Assembly: GCA_050181295.1 (NCBI GenBank) | Contig: JBFXDI010000092.1 | Span: 1-16,864, forward strand | DNA from: JBFXDI01 sp050181295 | GTDB lineage: Bacteria; Pseudomonadota; Alphaproteobacteria; Rhizobiales; Aestuariivirgaceae | Reading direction: 5' to 3' | DNA: 16,864 nt | Shown here: positions 1 through 7,349 of the stretch, one piece after another | Layout: every line of letters begins with the position of its first letter | Numbering within the stretch: the stretch's first letter is position 1 | Translations under genes and position numbers: made by a program | Notes under the pieces: model-generated | Seen by the model: the letters and a program-made list of their open reading frames with translations, nothing else | Told to the model about the DNA's origin: nothing | Databases searched by the model: none

Positions 1-823
1 TGATGCCGGTGTCCTCGACGTCGAGGAGCTTTCCCGCCTGGTGCTCGGAGAGGACGCCGGTGATGTGGTCGTCCACCACCACGACGTCGTCCACATGCCC
101 GAACCACTGCCGCGCGAACATGCCGATCGTTGCCGAGCCGCAGCCGACGCGCATCCGCTCTTCGGTGACGCCGTTGACGGTCGGCGGGCGGCCGGCCTGA
201 ACTGTCACGATCGCGCCATCGTCGATCGTCAGCTCGACGGCCTCCCGGTTGCAGAGCGCGAGCAGCGTGTCGCAGGTGATGCGGCCCTCCTTCTTGGAGC
301 CGCCGGTCAAATGATGCACGCCGCCCAGCGCCAGCATCTGCGAGCCGTATTCCGCCGTGGTCACGTGCCCCACCGCCTCGCCTTGAGCCCGCACGAGACT
401 CCGCTCGGGCCCCAAGTGCCGGTCGGTGTCGATCTTCACTTTGACGCCGCAGTAGCTGAAGATGCCCTCGGTGACGACCGTGATCATGTCCGCCCCCTCG
501 ACCTCGGAGGAGACGATGAAAGGGGCTGGCTTGTAGTCAGGATAGGTGGTGCCCGCGCCAATGGCGGTCACGAAGGTCTCCGGCGCCTGCACGACGCTGC
601 CGTCCCACTGGCTCCCCACCAGGAATGGCACCACCGCGCCGCCCTCGGTCCGCGCCCGGTCGAGCACCACATGCGGATCGACCCGCACGAGCTGGCCGCC
701 CGCGTTGGCGTAGCGGTCGCAGGCGCCCGTCATGCCGTCCCGGATGTAGCAGAGGACCGGGCAGGCATCGCAGCGGATCTTGTCGGCGACGACGGCCGGC
801 TCAGCGGAGCGCTCAACGGACAT
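1..823 (-). CDS. 6-hydroxynicotinate reductase-like Fe-S protein (N-terminal part, cut by window start)
   Basis: The reading frame runs leftward from an ATG at 823-821 without a stop to the window edge, giving 274 residues with the C-terminus missing. Near the N-terminus there is a four-cysteine cluster, C18-x2-C21-x3-C25-x9-C35, followed by DRYAN, which fits a ferredoxin-like Fe-S site. From memory, this start (CDACPVLCYIRDGMTGACDRYAN) is the hallmark of proteins annotated as 6-hydroxynicotinate reductase, the enzyme that reduces the 6-hydroxylated pyridine ring with reduced ferredoxin in Eubacterium barkeri nicotinate fermentation. Aerobic rhizobial homologs are mostly uncharacterised, so the true substrate here is open. 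The start overlaps the stop of the upstream Mo-hydroxylase gene by 11 bases, indicating translational coupling and a shared pathway. Family identity is fairly sure; the reaction is inferred. Confidence 0.75.
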   Translation of the reverse strand, partial: MSVERSAEPAVVADKIRCDACPVLCYIRDGMTGACDRYANAGGQLVRVDPHVVLDRARTEGGAVVPFLVGSQWDGSVVQAPETFVTAIGAGTTYPDYKPAPFIVSSEVEGADMITVVTEGIFSYCGVKVKIDTDRHLGPERSLVRAQGEAVGHVTTAEYGSQMLALGGVHHLTGGSKKEGRITCDTLLALCNREAVELTIDDGAIVTVQAGRPPTVNGVTEERMRVGCGSATIGMFARQWFGHVDDVVVVDDHITGVLSEHQAGKLLDVEDTGI

Positions 824-3575
824 GGGCGTCTCTCCCTGCGGCCTTGATGGCGGCAAGCACGCGATCGGGCGTCGCGGGTATCCTGTGGATGCGAGCGCCG
901 GTCGCGCGGTGGATGGCGTTCAGAATGGCGGGCGCAGTCGGGATCAGCGCCTGCTCGCCGATGCCCTTGGCGCCGAAAGGTCCGACCGGCGAGGGGTCCT
1001 CGATCAGGATCGAGACGACCGGCGGCATGTCGCCTACCGTCGGGATCAGGTAGTCGTGCAGGTTCTCGCCGCGGCCTGGATGGAACTCCTCCATGAGCGC
1101 GAAGCCCAACCCTTGAGCGACGCCGCCCTCGATCTGCCCCTCGACCAGCGTCGGGTTGATGGCGCGGCCAACGTCGTGCGCGGCGGTGATCTTCAGGACC
1201 GTCACCATGCCAAGCTCCATGTCGACCTCGATCTCGGCCATGTGCGCGCCGAAGCCATAGACGGCGTAGGGCACGCCCTGCCCGTCCCTGTCGAGCGGGC
1301 TGGTCGGCGGGTCGAAGGTCTCCTCCGCCGAGACCGCATAGCCCAGCGCATCCCTCGGCAAGGCGGCGGGATCGAGCACTTGCCGCCGGCCCTCGTCGTC
1401 GACCACGATCCGACCGCGCTCGAAAGCGATGGCCGCCGTCTCCCCGGCATTGGCGAGCCGCAGGATAGTGCGGCGAAGCGCCCTGCCGGCGAGCTCAGCC
1501 GCCTTGCCCGTGACGAAGGTCTGGCGCGAGGCGGAAGTTTTCCCGCAGTCCGGCGTCAGGTCGGTGTCGGCCGAGACGAGATCGAAGAGCGCGACCGGCG
1601 CGCCCAGCGCATCGGCGCAGATCTGGGTGATGACCGTGTTCGAGCCCTGCCCGATGTCTACGGCGCCCTGGTGCAGGGCGATGCGGCCGTCGGCCTTGAC
1701 GCCCACTCTTATGGTCGAGGGATTGGGCAGCGAGGTGTTGCCGCAGCCGTACCACATGCCGGCGAGACCGGCGCCACGCCGCGTCCTGCCGTCCGAGGCG
1801 CTGTTGAAGGCCTCCGCCTCCTCGCGCGCCCGCGCCCAGGGCTCCCTCAGGGCCTCGAGGCAGGCGCGGATGCCGACGCCCTCGCCCAGCACCTGGCCCG
1901 TCACGGTCGGTGTGTCGTTCCGCAGTGCATTGAGGATCCGGAACTCGAGCGGGTCCATGCCGAGCTTCTCCGCCAGCATGTCGAAGAGCTGCTCCTGAGC
2001 GACACCAGCCTGCGGCACGCCGAAACCGCGGAAGGCGCCCGCCGGCACGATATGGGTGTGGATGGCGCGCGTCTCGGCGCGATAGTGCGGAACGACATAG
2101 GGGCCGGACGCGTGGACCGGCACACGGTTGGCGACGGTCGGACCCCAGGACGAATAGGCGCCGGTGTTGAAGTCGCCCTGGAAGTCGATTGCCGCGAGAC
2201 GGCCGTCCATGTGCGCGGCGACCTTCGCCGTCATTCGCGAGGGATGACGCTTGGTCGTGGACTGGAAGGATTCAGGCCGCGTGTAAACGAGGCGCACCGG
2301 CCGGTCGAGGAACCAGGCCGCGAGCGCGAGGAAGGTCTGGACCGAGAGGTCGAGTTTGGAGCCGAAGCCGCCGCCGACCGCCGTCGGGACGATGCGCACG
2401 GCCTCCGGGGCTACACCTAAAAGCTTCGCGATGTCGTCGCGATCCATGTAGGGCGCCTGCGTGCAGGCCTGGACCTCGATGCGATTGCCCACGCGGAGCG
2501 CGAAACCCGCTTCCGGCTCGATATAGGCATGCTCCACGAAGCCCGTCTCGAAGACGCCCTCGACCACCGCGTCCGCCGAGGCGAGCGCGGCCTCGACATC
2601 GCCGCGCGCAACGCGGCCGCGCACGAGGATGTTGCCGGGCCGATCGGGGTGGACGAGCGGCGCGTCCGGCGCCGCGGCTTCCTCCATCGCGAGGAGCGGC
2701 GGCCGCTCCTCCCATTCGATCGGAAACTCCGCAAGATCGAGCTCGCGGATGGCATCGGGCTCGCCGGCGATGGCGGCCACGGCCTCGCCGCGGAAGCGCG
2801 CCTCGGCATGGGCGAAGATCGGCTGGTCGGCGAAGGGCGGAATGACCCCGTAGCGGTCCACGCCTGGCACGTCGGCGGCCGTGAAGATGCGCACGATGCC
2901 CGGATGCTTGCGGACGAAGCGGTCGAGGTCGCCGAAGCGGAAGCCGGCACGATGATGCGGACTGCGGACGATCTTCAGCATCAGCGCGTTGTCCGGGCAC
3001 TCGTCGGCGCCGAAAATCTCCGTGCCGTCCACCTTGCGCTCGCCGTCGAGGCGGACGAGGCGCGCACCCACGGCCTGCCCCTGTCCTGCCCTTACGGGCG
3101 CCCCGGAAGACCCGGCATCCATCACGGCGCTGACGATCTTCCGGTAGCCCGTGCAGCGGCAGAGCACGCCCGCTAGCGCGTCCATCACTTCCGGTTCGCT
3201 GGGACACGCCTTCCGGGCGAGAAGCGCGCCGGCGCTCATCAGCATGCCCGGCGTGCAGATGCCGCACTGGGCGGCGCCATGGCGGAGGAATGCGGACTTG
3301 AGGCCCTTCGCCTCGGGGATCTCGGCTTCCAGCCCGTCGAGCGTCGTGACGGCGCGGCCCCGCACCTGCCCGACCGCGACCAGGCAGGAGCAGACGGGCC
3401 TGCCGTCGAGCAGCACGGTGCAGGCGCCGCAGTCGCCGGCATCGCAGCCGACCTTGGTGGCGGTGAGGCCGAGATCGTCGCGCAGGACCTTCGAGAGGCG
3501 ATCGACCGGGGCCGCGGAGGTCCCGACCTGCCGGCCGTCGAGCGTGAAGGTGATGGGAGGAAGCGGGTTCAGCAT
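813..3575 (-). CDS. Fused [2Fe-2S]/molybdopterin subunit of a xanthine dehydrogenase-family hydroxylase
   Basis: 920 residues. The N-terminal ~150 residues are a CoxS-type module with two [2Fe-2S] clusters: C44, C49, C52, C64 (plant type) and C104, C107 with C139, C141 (CGIC and CRCTGY). The rest, from about residue 170, is the CoxL/XdhB-type molybdopterin domain, with GGGFGSK (about residue 400), AFRGFG, GQGSNT, and GAKGIGE near the end, where E874 is the expected catalytic glutamate. The family hydroxylates carbons next to ring nitrogens (purines, nicotinate, isoquinoline) or oxidises aldehydes, taking oxygen from water. Small and large subunits are fused here, while FAD is on a separate upstream gene. 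The ATG at 3575 overlaps the FAD gene stop by 7 bases and is preferred over the in-frame ATG at 3596. Its neighbour, a 6-hydroxynicotinate-reductase-like gene, favours a pyridine-like N-heterocycle, but specificity cannot be read from sequence. Confidence 0.9.
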   Translation of the reverse strand: MLNPLPPITFTLDGRQVGTSAAPVDRLSKVLRDDLGLTATKVGCDAGDCGACTVLLDGRPVCSCLVAVGQVRGRAVTTLDGLEAEIPEAKGLKSAFLRHGAAQCGICTPGMLMSAGALLARKACPSEPEVMDALAGVLCRCTGYRKIVSAVMDAGSSGAPVRAGQGQAVGARLVRLDGERKVDGTEIFGADECPDNALMLKIVRSPHHRAGFRFGDLDRFVRKHPGIVRIFTAADVPGVDRYGVIPPFADQPIFAHAEARFRGEAVAAIAGEPDAIRELDLAEFPIEWEERPPLLAMEEAAAPDAPLVHPDRPGNILVRGRVARGDVEAALASADAVVEGVFETGFVEHAYIEPEAGFALRVGNRIEVQACTQAPYMDRDDIAKLLGVAPEAVRIVPTAVGGGFGSKLDLSVQTFLALAAWFLDRPVRLVYTRPESFQSTTKRHPSRMTAKVAAHMDGRLAAIDFQGDFNTGAYSSWGPTVANRVPVHASGPYVVPHYRAETRAIHTHIVPAGAFRGFGVPQAGVAQEQLFDMLAEKLGMDPLEFRILNALRNDTPTVTGQVLGEGVGIRACLEALREPWARAREEAEAFNSASDGRTRRGAGLAGMWYGCGNTSLPNPSTIRVGVKADGRIALHQGAVDIGQGSNTVITQICADALGAPVALFDLVSADTDLTPDCGKTSASRQTFVTGKAAELAGRALRRTILRLANAGETAAIAFERGRIVVDDEGRRQVLDPAALPRDALGYAVSAEETFDPPTSPLDRDGQGVPYAVYGFGAHMAEIEVDMELGMVTVLKITAAHDVGRAINPTLVEGQIEGGVAQGLGFALMEEFHPGRGENLHDYLIPTVGDMPPVVSILIEDPSPVGPFGAKGIGEQALIPTAPAILNAIHRATGARIHRIPATPDRVLAAIKAAGRDAHVR

Positions 3576-4411
3576 GACGCGGCAACCCCGATGCACCGGT
3601 CGATGGCGCGGCGCACGAGCGTCAGCGCCGCGTCGCGTCGATAGCCGGCCTCGGCGCGCACGTCGGAAATGGGCGAGAGGCCGGAGAGGTGTTCGGCCTT
3701 CACACGGCCCGACAGCTTCCCATCGGCCGGCTGGCCAGCAAGCGAAGCCTCGGCGTCGGGCAGCCGCCGCGCGACCGGCGAGCAGGCGCCGATGGCTATG
3801 CGCGCCCGCGCGACTCTGCTTTCCTCCACCTCGACAATGGCCGCAACCATGGCGATCGAGATCACGAGATAGCGGCGCGCCCCGAGCTTGAGGAAGGCCG
3901 ATGCTGCCTCCTCGCCAACACGCGGCATGATCACGGCCGCCAGGATCTCGTCGCCGCGAAGGTCCGTCCGCCGATTGCCCTGCACGAAGTCCGAGACCGG
4001 CAGCCTCCGCCGTCCGCGCGGAGAGGCAAGCTCCACCTCGGCGTCGAGCGCCAGCAGCGGCGGCACACCATCCGCCGCCGGAGAGGCGTTGCAGAGGTTG
4101 CCGCCGATGGTGGCGGTGTTCTGGATCTGGATCGCCCCCACCTCGCGCGCGGCGAGCTTGAGGCAGTCGAAGGCACGGGGCAGACGCGCCTCGGCTATCG
4201 CCGCCCAGGTGACGGCAGCACCAATGCGGATCTCGTCAGCGGTCGTGTCGATCCGTCTCAGCTCGGCAATGTCGGTGATGTCGACGACAGGCTGGCGCAC
4301 CGGGTCGGCGCCGAGCGCGGGGAAGAAGTCCGTGCCGCCGGCAAGGATGCGTCCGCCGCTCTGTGCGAGCGCCTCGATCGCCTCCTCGCAGGTGCGCGGC
4401 CGGAAAAACAT
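3569..4411 (-). CDS. FAD-binding subunit of the xanthine dehydrogenase-family hydroxylase (CoxM/XdhC-type medium subunit)
   Basis: 280 residues, a normal length for the FAD subunit. The two FAD-contact motifs are clear: AGGTD at residues 24-28 and TIGGNLCNASPAAD at about 101-114. The CO_deh_flav_C region follows, ending near residue 270. This subunit takes electrons from the two [2Fe-2S] clusters of the partner subunit, encoded immediately downstream with a 7-base overlap, and passes them to NAD+ or another acceptor. It is the first gene of the operon. Its ATG at 4411 follows a purine-rich AGAGG ribosome site. A strong promoter with an overlapping palindrome lies about 65-110 bases upstream (see 4475-4490 and 4491-4520). 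Confidence 0.92.
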   Translation of the reverse strand: MFFRPRTCEEAIEALAQSGGRILAGGTDFFPALGADPVRQPVVDITDIAELRRIDTTADEIRIGAAVTWAAIAEARLPRAFDCLKLAAREVGAIQIQNTATIGGNLCNASPAADGVPPLLALDAEVELASPRGRRRLPVSDFVQGNRRTDLRGDEILAAVIMPRVGEEAASAFLKLGARRYLVISIAMVAAIVEVEESRVARARIAIGACSPVARRLPDAEASLAGQPADGKLSGRVKAEHLSGLSPISDVRAEAGYRRDAALTLVRRAIDRCIGVAASC

Positions 4412-4474
4412 TGGCCCTCTTTCCCTGCCGCCCCGGCCGCTCCCTCAGAAGGGTGACCGGCCACGCGGTTATGT

Positions 4475-4490
4475 CGTTTGTATGCAAACG
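4475..4490 (-). promoter_or_regulatory. Putative operator (CGTTTGCATACAAACG), site 1 of 3
   Basis: A 16-base inverted repeat with one mismatched pair, just downstream of the -10 element of the hydroxylase operon, where it would cover the transcription start. The same ATAAT-plus-palindrome arrangement recurs at 5347-5366 and 11577-11596. The shape fits a GntR- or LacI-type dimer site, but the cognate regulator is not identified. Confidence 0.6.
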
Positions 4491-4520
4491 ATTATGAGGG
4501 CCGTGCGCCGATGCTGTCAA
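4491..4520 (-). promoter_or_regulatory. Sigma-70-type promoter of the hydroxylase operon
   Basis: On the minus strand there is a perfect TTGACA (4520-4515), an 18-base spacer and CATAAT (4496-4491). It begins 18 bases after the fpr stop codon, so the hydroxylase operon has its own start even though fpr is upstream on the same strand. The operator at 4490-4475 touches the -10 element, a typical place for repression. Confidence 0.65.
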
Positions 4521-4537
4521 GCGTGGCGCGTCAGAAT

Positions 4538-5311
4538 TCAGCGCTCGACGAAGGCCTTTTCGACCACGAAGTCGCCGGGCTCGCCGTGATTGCCTTCCAC
4601 GAAGTCCCGCTCGTCGAGGATGCGGCGGAAGTCCACCAGCATCTGCGGACTGCCGCACAGCATCACACGGTCGTCCTCGGCGCTTAGGTCGGGCAATCCG
4701 ATATCGGCGAACAGGATGCCCGACTGCACCAGGTCGGTGATGCGGCCGCGATTGCGGTAGGGCTCGCGCGTGACGGTTGGGTAGTAGACGAGCTTCGAGC
4801 GCACATCCTCGCCCAGGAACTCGTCGGCCGGCAGCTCCTCGGTGATGAGCTCGCCATAGGCGATGTCGGCCACGCGGCGGCAGCCGTGCAGCAGCACGAT
4901 CTTCTCGAAACGCTCGTAGGTCTCCGGATCGCGGATGATGCTGAGGAAGGGCGCTAGGCCTGTTCCCGTGCCGATCAGGTAGAGGTGCCTGCCGGGCCTA
5001 AGGTTGTCGAGGACGAGCGTGCCGGTCGCCTTGCGGCTGACAATGATCGGGTCGCCCGCCTTCAGGTGCTGGAGCCTTGAGGTCAAAGGACCGTCCTGCA
5101 CCTTGATGGAGAAGAACTCGAGCTTATCCTCATAGTTCGGGCTGGCGACGCTGTAGGCGCGCAGGAGCGGCTTGCCGTTGACGGGAATGCCGATCATCGT
5201 GAATTCGCCGTTCCGGAAGCGGAAAGCGGGGTCCCGCGTGGTGGTGAAGCTGAACAGGGTGTCCGTCCAGTGACGCACGCTCAGGACACGCTCTTCGTTG
5301 AGATTGCTCAT
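4538..5311 (-). CDS. fpr: Ferredoxin/flavodoxin-NADP(+) reductase
   Basis: 257 residues, the usual size of bacterial subclass-I/II FPR. The FAD-binding motif RAYSVAS is at residues 51-57, the nucleotide-binding GTGTGLAPF at 114-122, a CGSPQM segment lies in the C-terminal half, and the protein ends in AFVER, where the terminal residues stack near the flavin. It moves electrons between NADPH and ferredoxin or flavodoxin in the cytoplasm. Here it probably supplies or drains the Fe-S proteins encoded just downstream, since 6-hydroxynicotinate reductase is ferredoxin-linked in the known case. The general role of FPR in oxidative stress is an alternative. It has its own operator-like site 36 bases upstream, of the same type as the hydroxylase operon. 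No ferredoxin gene is in the window. Confidence 0.93.
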   Translation of the reverse strand: MSNLNEERVLSVRHWTDTLFSFTTTRDPAFRFRNGEFTMIGIPVNGKPLLRAYSVASPNYEDKLEFFSIKVQDGPLTSRLQHLKAGDPIIVSRKATGTLVLDNLRPGRHLYLIGTGTGLAPFLSIIRDPETYERFEKIVLLHGCRRVADIAYGELITEELPADEFLGEDVRSKLVYYPTVTREPYRNRGRITDLVQSGILFADIGLPDLSAEDDRVMLCGSPQMLVDFRRILDERDFVEGNHGEPGDFVVEKAFVER

Positions 5312-5346
5312 CCAGCCGATCCGCCTCTATTGCACCGCAATATCTC

Positions 5347-5366
5347 GTTCGTACACTAACATTATG
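5347..5366 (-). promoter_or_regulatory. fpr promoter -10 element and putative operator, site 2 of 3
   Basis: On the minus strand, CATAAT (5366-5361) is directly followed by the inverted repeat GTTAGTGTACGAAC (5360-5347). This matches the layout at 4475-4496, CATAAT plus one base plus GTTTGCATACAAAC. The palindrome is a weaker copy of the site 1 sequence but keeps the outer GTT/AAC arms. No convincing -35 is seen 16-18 bases upstream, so the promoter may be weak or activator-dependent. Confidence 0.5.
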
Positions 5367-5425
5367 GACCAATGCAACCCCTGCCGACCCCGGCAGGGCG
5401 CGGCGAGTTGCCTCGGTCAGCGGGC

Positions 5426-5477
5426 TAGATCACGATCCATCCTGGTTGAATCAACCCGGATGGATGAACGTGATCTA
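5426..5477. repeat. Large palindromic intergenic repeat (IR1)
   Basis: Nested inverted repeat: TAGATCACG (5426-5434) pairs with CGTGATCTA (5469-5477), ATCCATCC (5435-5442) with GGATGGAT (5458-5465), and GGTTGA (5444-5449) with TCAACC (5451-5456). Only a 3-base bulge interrupts the outer arms. It lies between the nucleoside hydrolase stop and fpr. It looks like the dispersed palindromic elements common between genes in Rhizobiales, from memory. As RNA it would form a strong hairpin that could separate the two transcription units. Confidence 0.8.
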
Positions 5478-5489
5478 TTCCAATAAGTT

Positions 5490-5538
5490 GAGCATGATCT
5501 TGCAGGAAAAGTGCTTCACACTTTTCCGGATCATGCTC
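5490..5538. repeat. Second palindromic repeat (IR2) abutting the nucleoside hydrolase stop codon
   Basis: GAGCATGATC (5490-5499) pairs with GATCATGCTC (5529-5538), and GGAAAAGTG (5505-5513) with CACTTTTCC (5519-5527), with a 5-base loop CTTCA and a small internal asymmetry. The outer arm reaches base 5538, the last base of the nucleoside hydrolase TAG stop. It could act as the 3' end hairpin of the six-gene operon. It is in tandem with IR1, 12 bases apart, suggesting one composite repeat. Confidence 0.75.
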
Positions 5539-6422
5539 TATCGGGAAAGCCGGTCCAGCAGGAGCGCGAAGAAGGCCGGAACGTCAATATTCCGCGCGGC
5601 CCGGACGTTCGCAGGCCCATCCAGGAGCCGGGTGCGGCCCATCTCCACGGGATCGCAGATCTCGATCTCCACGCGAACGGGCTCGGTCGGGATGATCTCC
5701 GGCTGCATCATATAGGCGATCACGCAGGCATCGTTCATGAAGCTGGTCGGGTCCCGCCAGAGGTCGGCCACGACACGAGCCGAAGGGGTTCCGGTCGACC
5801 GCAGCCTCTCGCACCACTCGGGGCTCGGCATGGTCCGGCGCGTCACTTCGAGGCCGACCATGGTCACCGGCGCCCCACACTCGAAGACGATGCGCGCGGC
5901 ATGCGGGTCGCTGTAGATGTTGAAGCTCGCATAGGGCGTGATGTTGCCGGTGGTGAAGGAGCCCCCCATCACCACGATCTCCCCGATCCGCTCCGCGATG
6001 TCGGGCGCCATGACGAGGGCCAGCCCCAGGTTGGTGAGGGGCCCGATGCAGGCGACCCAAATAGGCTCCGGCGCCTTGCGGATCGCCTCGATGATCGCCG
6101 GCGCGGCATGGACGTCCGAGGGCAGGCGATGCGGCGGCGGCAGGTTCGCCCCGCCCAGCCCGTCCTCTCCGTGGATATGCGGAACCGTCTTCAACGTCTG
6201 AAGCAGGGGTCGCGGGCATCCGGCGTGGACCGGGATGTCTCCCCTGCCCGCGACCTCACACAGCCTGATGATGTTTCCCGCCGTATGGGAGAGCTCGACG
6301 TTGCCGGCTGCGGCGCTCATCAGGCGTATGTCGAAAACATCCGGCGCGGCCAGCGCCAGCAGGATGGCGACGGCGTCGTCCTTGCCTGGGTCGGTGTCGA
6401 TGATCAGCGGACGCGGCGCCAT
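5538..6422 (-). CDS. Inosine/uridine-preferring nucleoside hydrolase family protein with altered active-site motifs
   Basis: 294 residues. The N-terminal Ca2+ site DTDPGKDDAVAI (D9, D11, D15, D16) is intact, followed by HGEDGLGG (84-91), GPLTN (127-131) and MGGSF (152-156). The family cleaves the N-glycosidic bond of ribosides with water. Two usual motif positions differ. The ribose-contacting EFN is SFN here (S167-F168-N169), and the catalytic HD pair is ND (N230-D231), keeping the metal-binding Asp but losing the His of group I enzymes. This suggests a non-standard sugar or base. The ATG at 6422 lies 10 bases after the lactonase stop, and a longer in-frame extension overlaps that gene and is not used. 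It is the last gene of the six-gene operon. Fold assignment is sure; the substrate is unknown. Confidence 0.9.
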   Translation of the reverse strand: MAPRPLIIDTDPGKDDAVAILLALAAPDVFDIRLMSAAAGNVELSHTAGNIIRLCEVAGRGDIPVHAGCPRPLLQTLKTVPHIHGEDGLGGANLPPPHRLPSDVHAAPAIIEAIRKAPEPIWVACIGPLTNLGLALVMAPDIAERIGEIVVMGGSFTTGNITPYASFNIYSDPHAARIVFECGAPVTMVGLEVTRRTMPSPEWCERLRSTGTPSARVVADLWRDPTSFMNDACVIAYMMQPEIIPTEPVRVEIEICDPVEMGRTRLLDGPANVRAARNIDVPAFFALLLDRLSR

Positions 6423-6432
6423 TTCGTGAACT

Positions 6433-7347
6433 TCAGCTATGGGAGAACATGAGACGACCGGCGACCGGCACATCGGCGACGAGAACCTGCCCGGTGTCGC
6501 TCTCGGTGATGTAGAGCTGCTTCCGCCCGGCGCCGCCGAAGGCGACGTTAGTGGTCGCCCGCCCGGCGCAGGAGCGGATGCGCGCGACGGGCTCGCCGAA
6601 GCGGTCGAAGAGCCAGACGCAGCCGAGCCCGATATGGGCGACGGCGAGCCCGCCCTCCTCGTCCACGGCGAGCCCGTCAGGCCCGGTGCCACCGGAAAGG
6701 CGGATGAAGGCTCCGACCTTGTAGGCAACGCCCGAGGGAAGCAGCGGCACGCGCCAGACGGCATTGTCGCGGGTCACGTTCACATAGAGGACGCTCTCGT
6801 CCGGCGAGAAAGCGAGGCCGTTGGGGCTCGGAATCCCCTGCAGCACGATCTCGAACCTGCCGTCGGCCTTGAGCCGGTAGACGCGGCCCGAAGGATCGTG
6901 GAGGCCGGTATGCCCCTGGTCGGTGAAATAGAGATCGCCGTTGGAGGCGAAAACGAGATCGTTCACGCCCTTGAAATGCTCGACGCCCAGACGGTCGGCC
7001 ACGATCTTCACCGTGCCCGTCGCCGGATCGAGCTCGAGGATGCCGCGCCGGAAATCGGCGATGAAGATGCGGCCGTCGCGATGGATCTTGAGGCCGTTGG
7101 GCTCGCCGTCATATTCGCAGGCGAGTTCCACCTCTCCCGTGGGAGAGATGCGGAAGATGCGGCCCCAGGGAACGTCCACGACATAGAGATTGCCGGCGCG
7201 GTCGAAGGAAGGACCTTCAAGGAAGCAGTCGGTCGGCAGCCCTCCCCGCTGGGCATCGATCCACACCGAGGGCCGACCCGAAATGCGGTAGCGGTCGGGG
7301 ATGCGCGCGAAGACGCGGGTCTCGATGTCCGGCGGCGTGGCGAACAT
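6433..7347 (-). CDS. SMP-30/gluconolactonase/LRE family lactonase
   Basis: 304 residues forming a six-bladed propeller. The expected metal and substrate residues are present: E44 in LEGPSF, N129-D130 in GVNDL, N176 in SPNGLAFS, and D224 in GPDGLAVD. Members hydrolyse sugar-acid lactones using one divalent metal ion. The ATG at 7347 sits 2 bases after the DapA-family stop, so it is tightly coupled, and upstream in-frame starts inside that gene are rejected. In this operon it most likely opens the lactone made by the Udh-like dehydrogenase, giving the free aldarate or aldonate for the enolase-family dehydratase. There is no signal peptide, so the enzyme is cytoplasmic. Confidence 0.88.
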   Translation of the reverse strand: MFATPPDIETRVFARIPDRYRISGRPSVWIDAQRGGLPTDCFLEGPSFDRAGNLYVVDVPWGRIFRISPTGEVELACEYDGEPNGLKIHRDGRIFIADFRRGILELDPATGTVKIVADRLGVEHFKGVNDLVFASNGDLYFTDQGHTGLHDPSGRVYRLKADGRFEIVLQGIPSPNGLAFSPDESVLYVNVTRDNAVWRVPLLPSGVAYKVGAFIRLSGGTGPDGLAVDEEGGLAVAHIGLGCVWLFDRFGEPVARIRSCAGRATTNVAFGGAGRKQLYITESDTGQVLVADVPVAGRLMFSHS

Positions 7348-7349
7348 CC

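Noticed and set aside
41..2420. Long plus-strand frames opposite the Mo-hydroxylase and reductase-like genes
   Set aside because: They are mirror frames of GC-rich coding DNA. They lack ribosome sites and family motifs, while the minus strand has intact cofactor motifs.
6423..6764. Extended nucleoside hydrolase of 408 residues
   Set aside because: The extension overlaps the lactonase C-terminus and is serine/proline-rich noise; the Ca2+ motif lies directly after ATG 6422.
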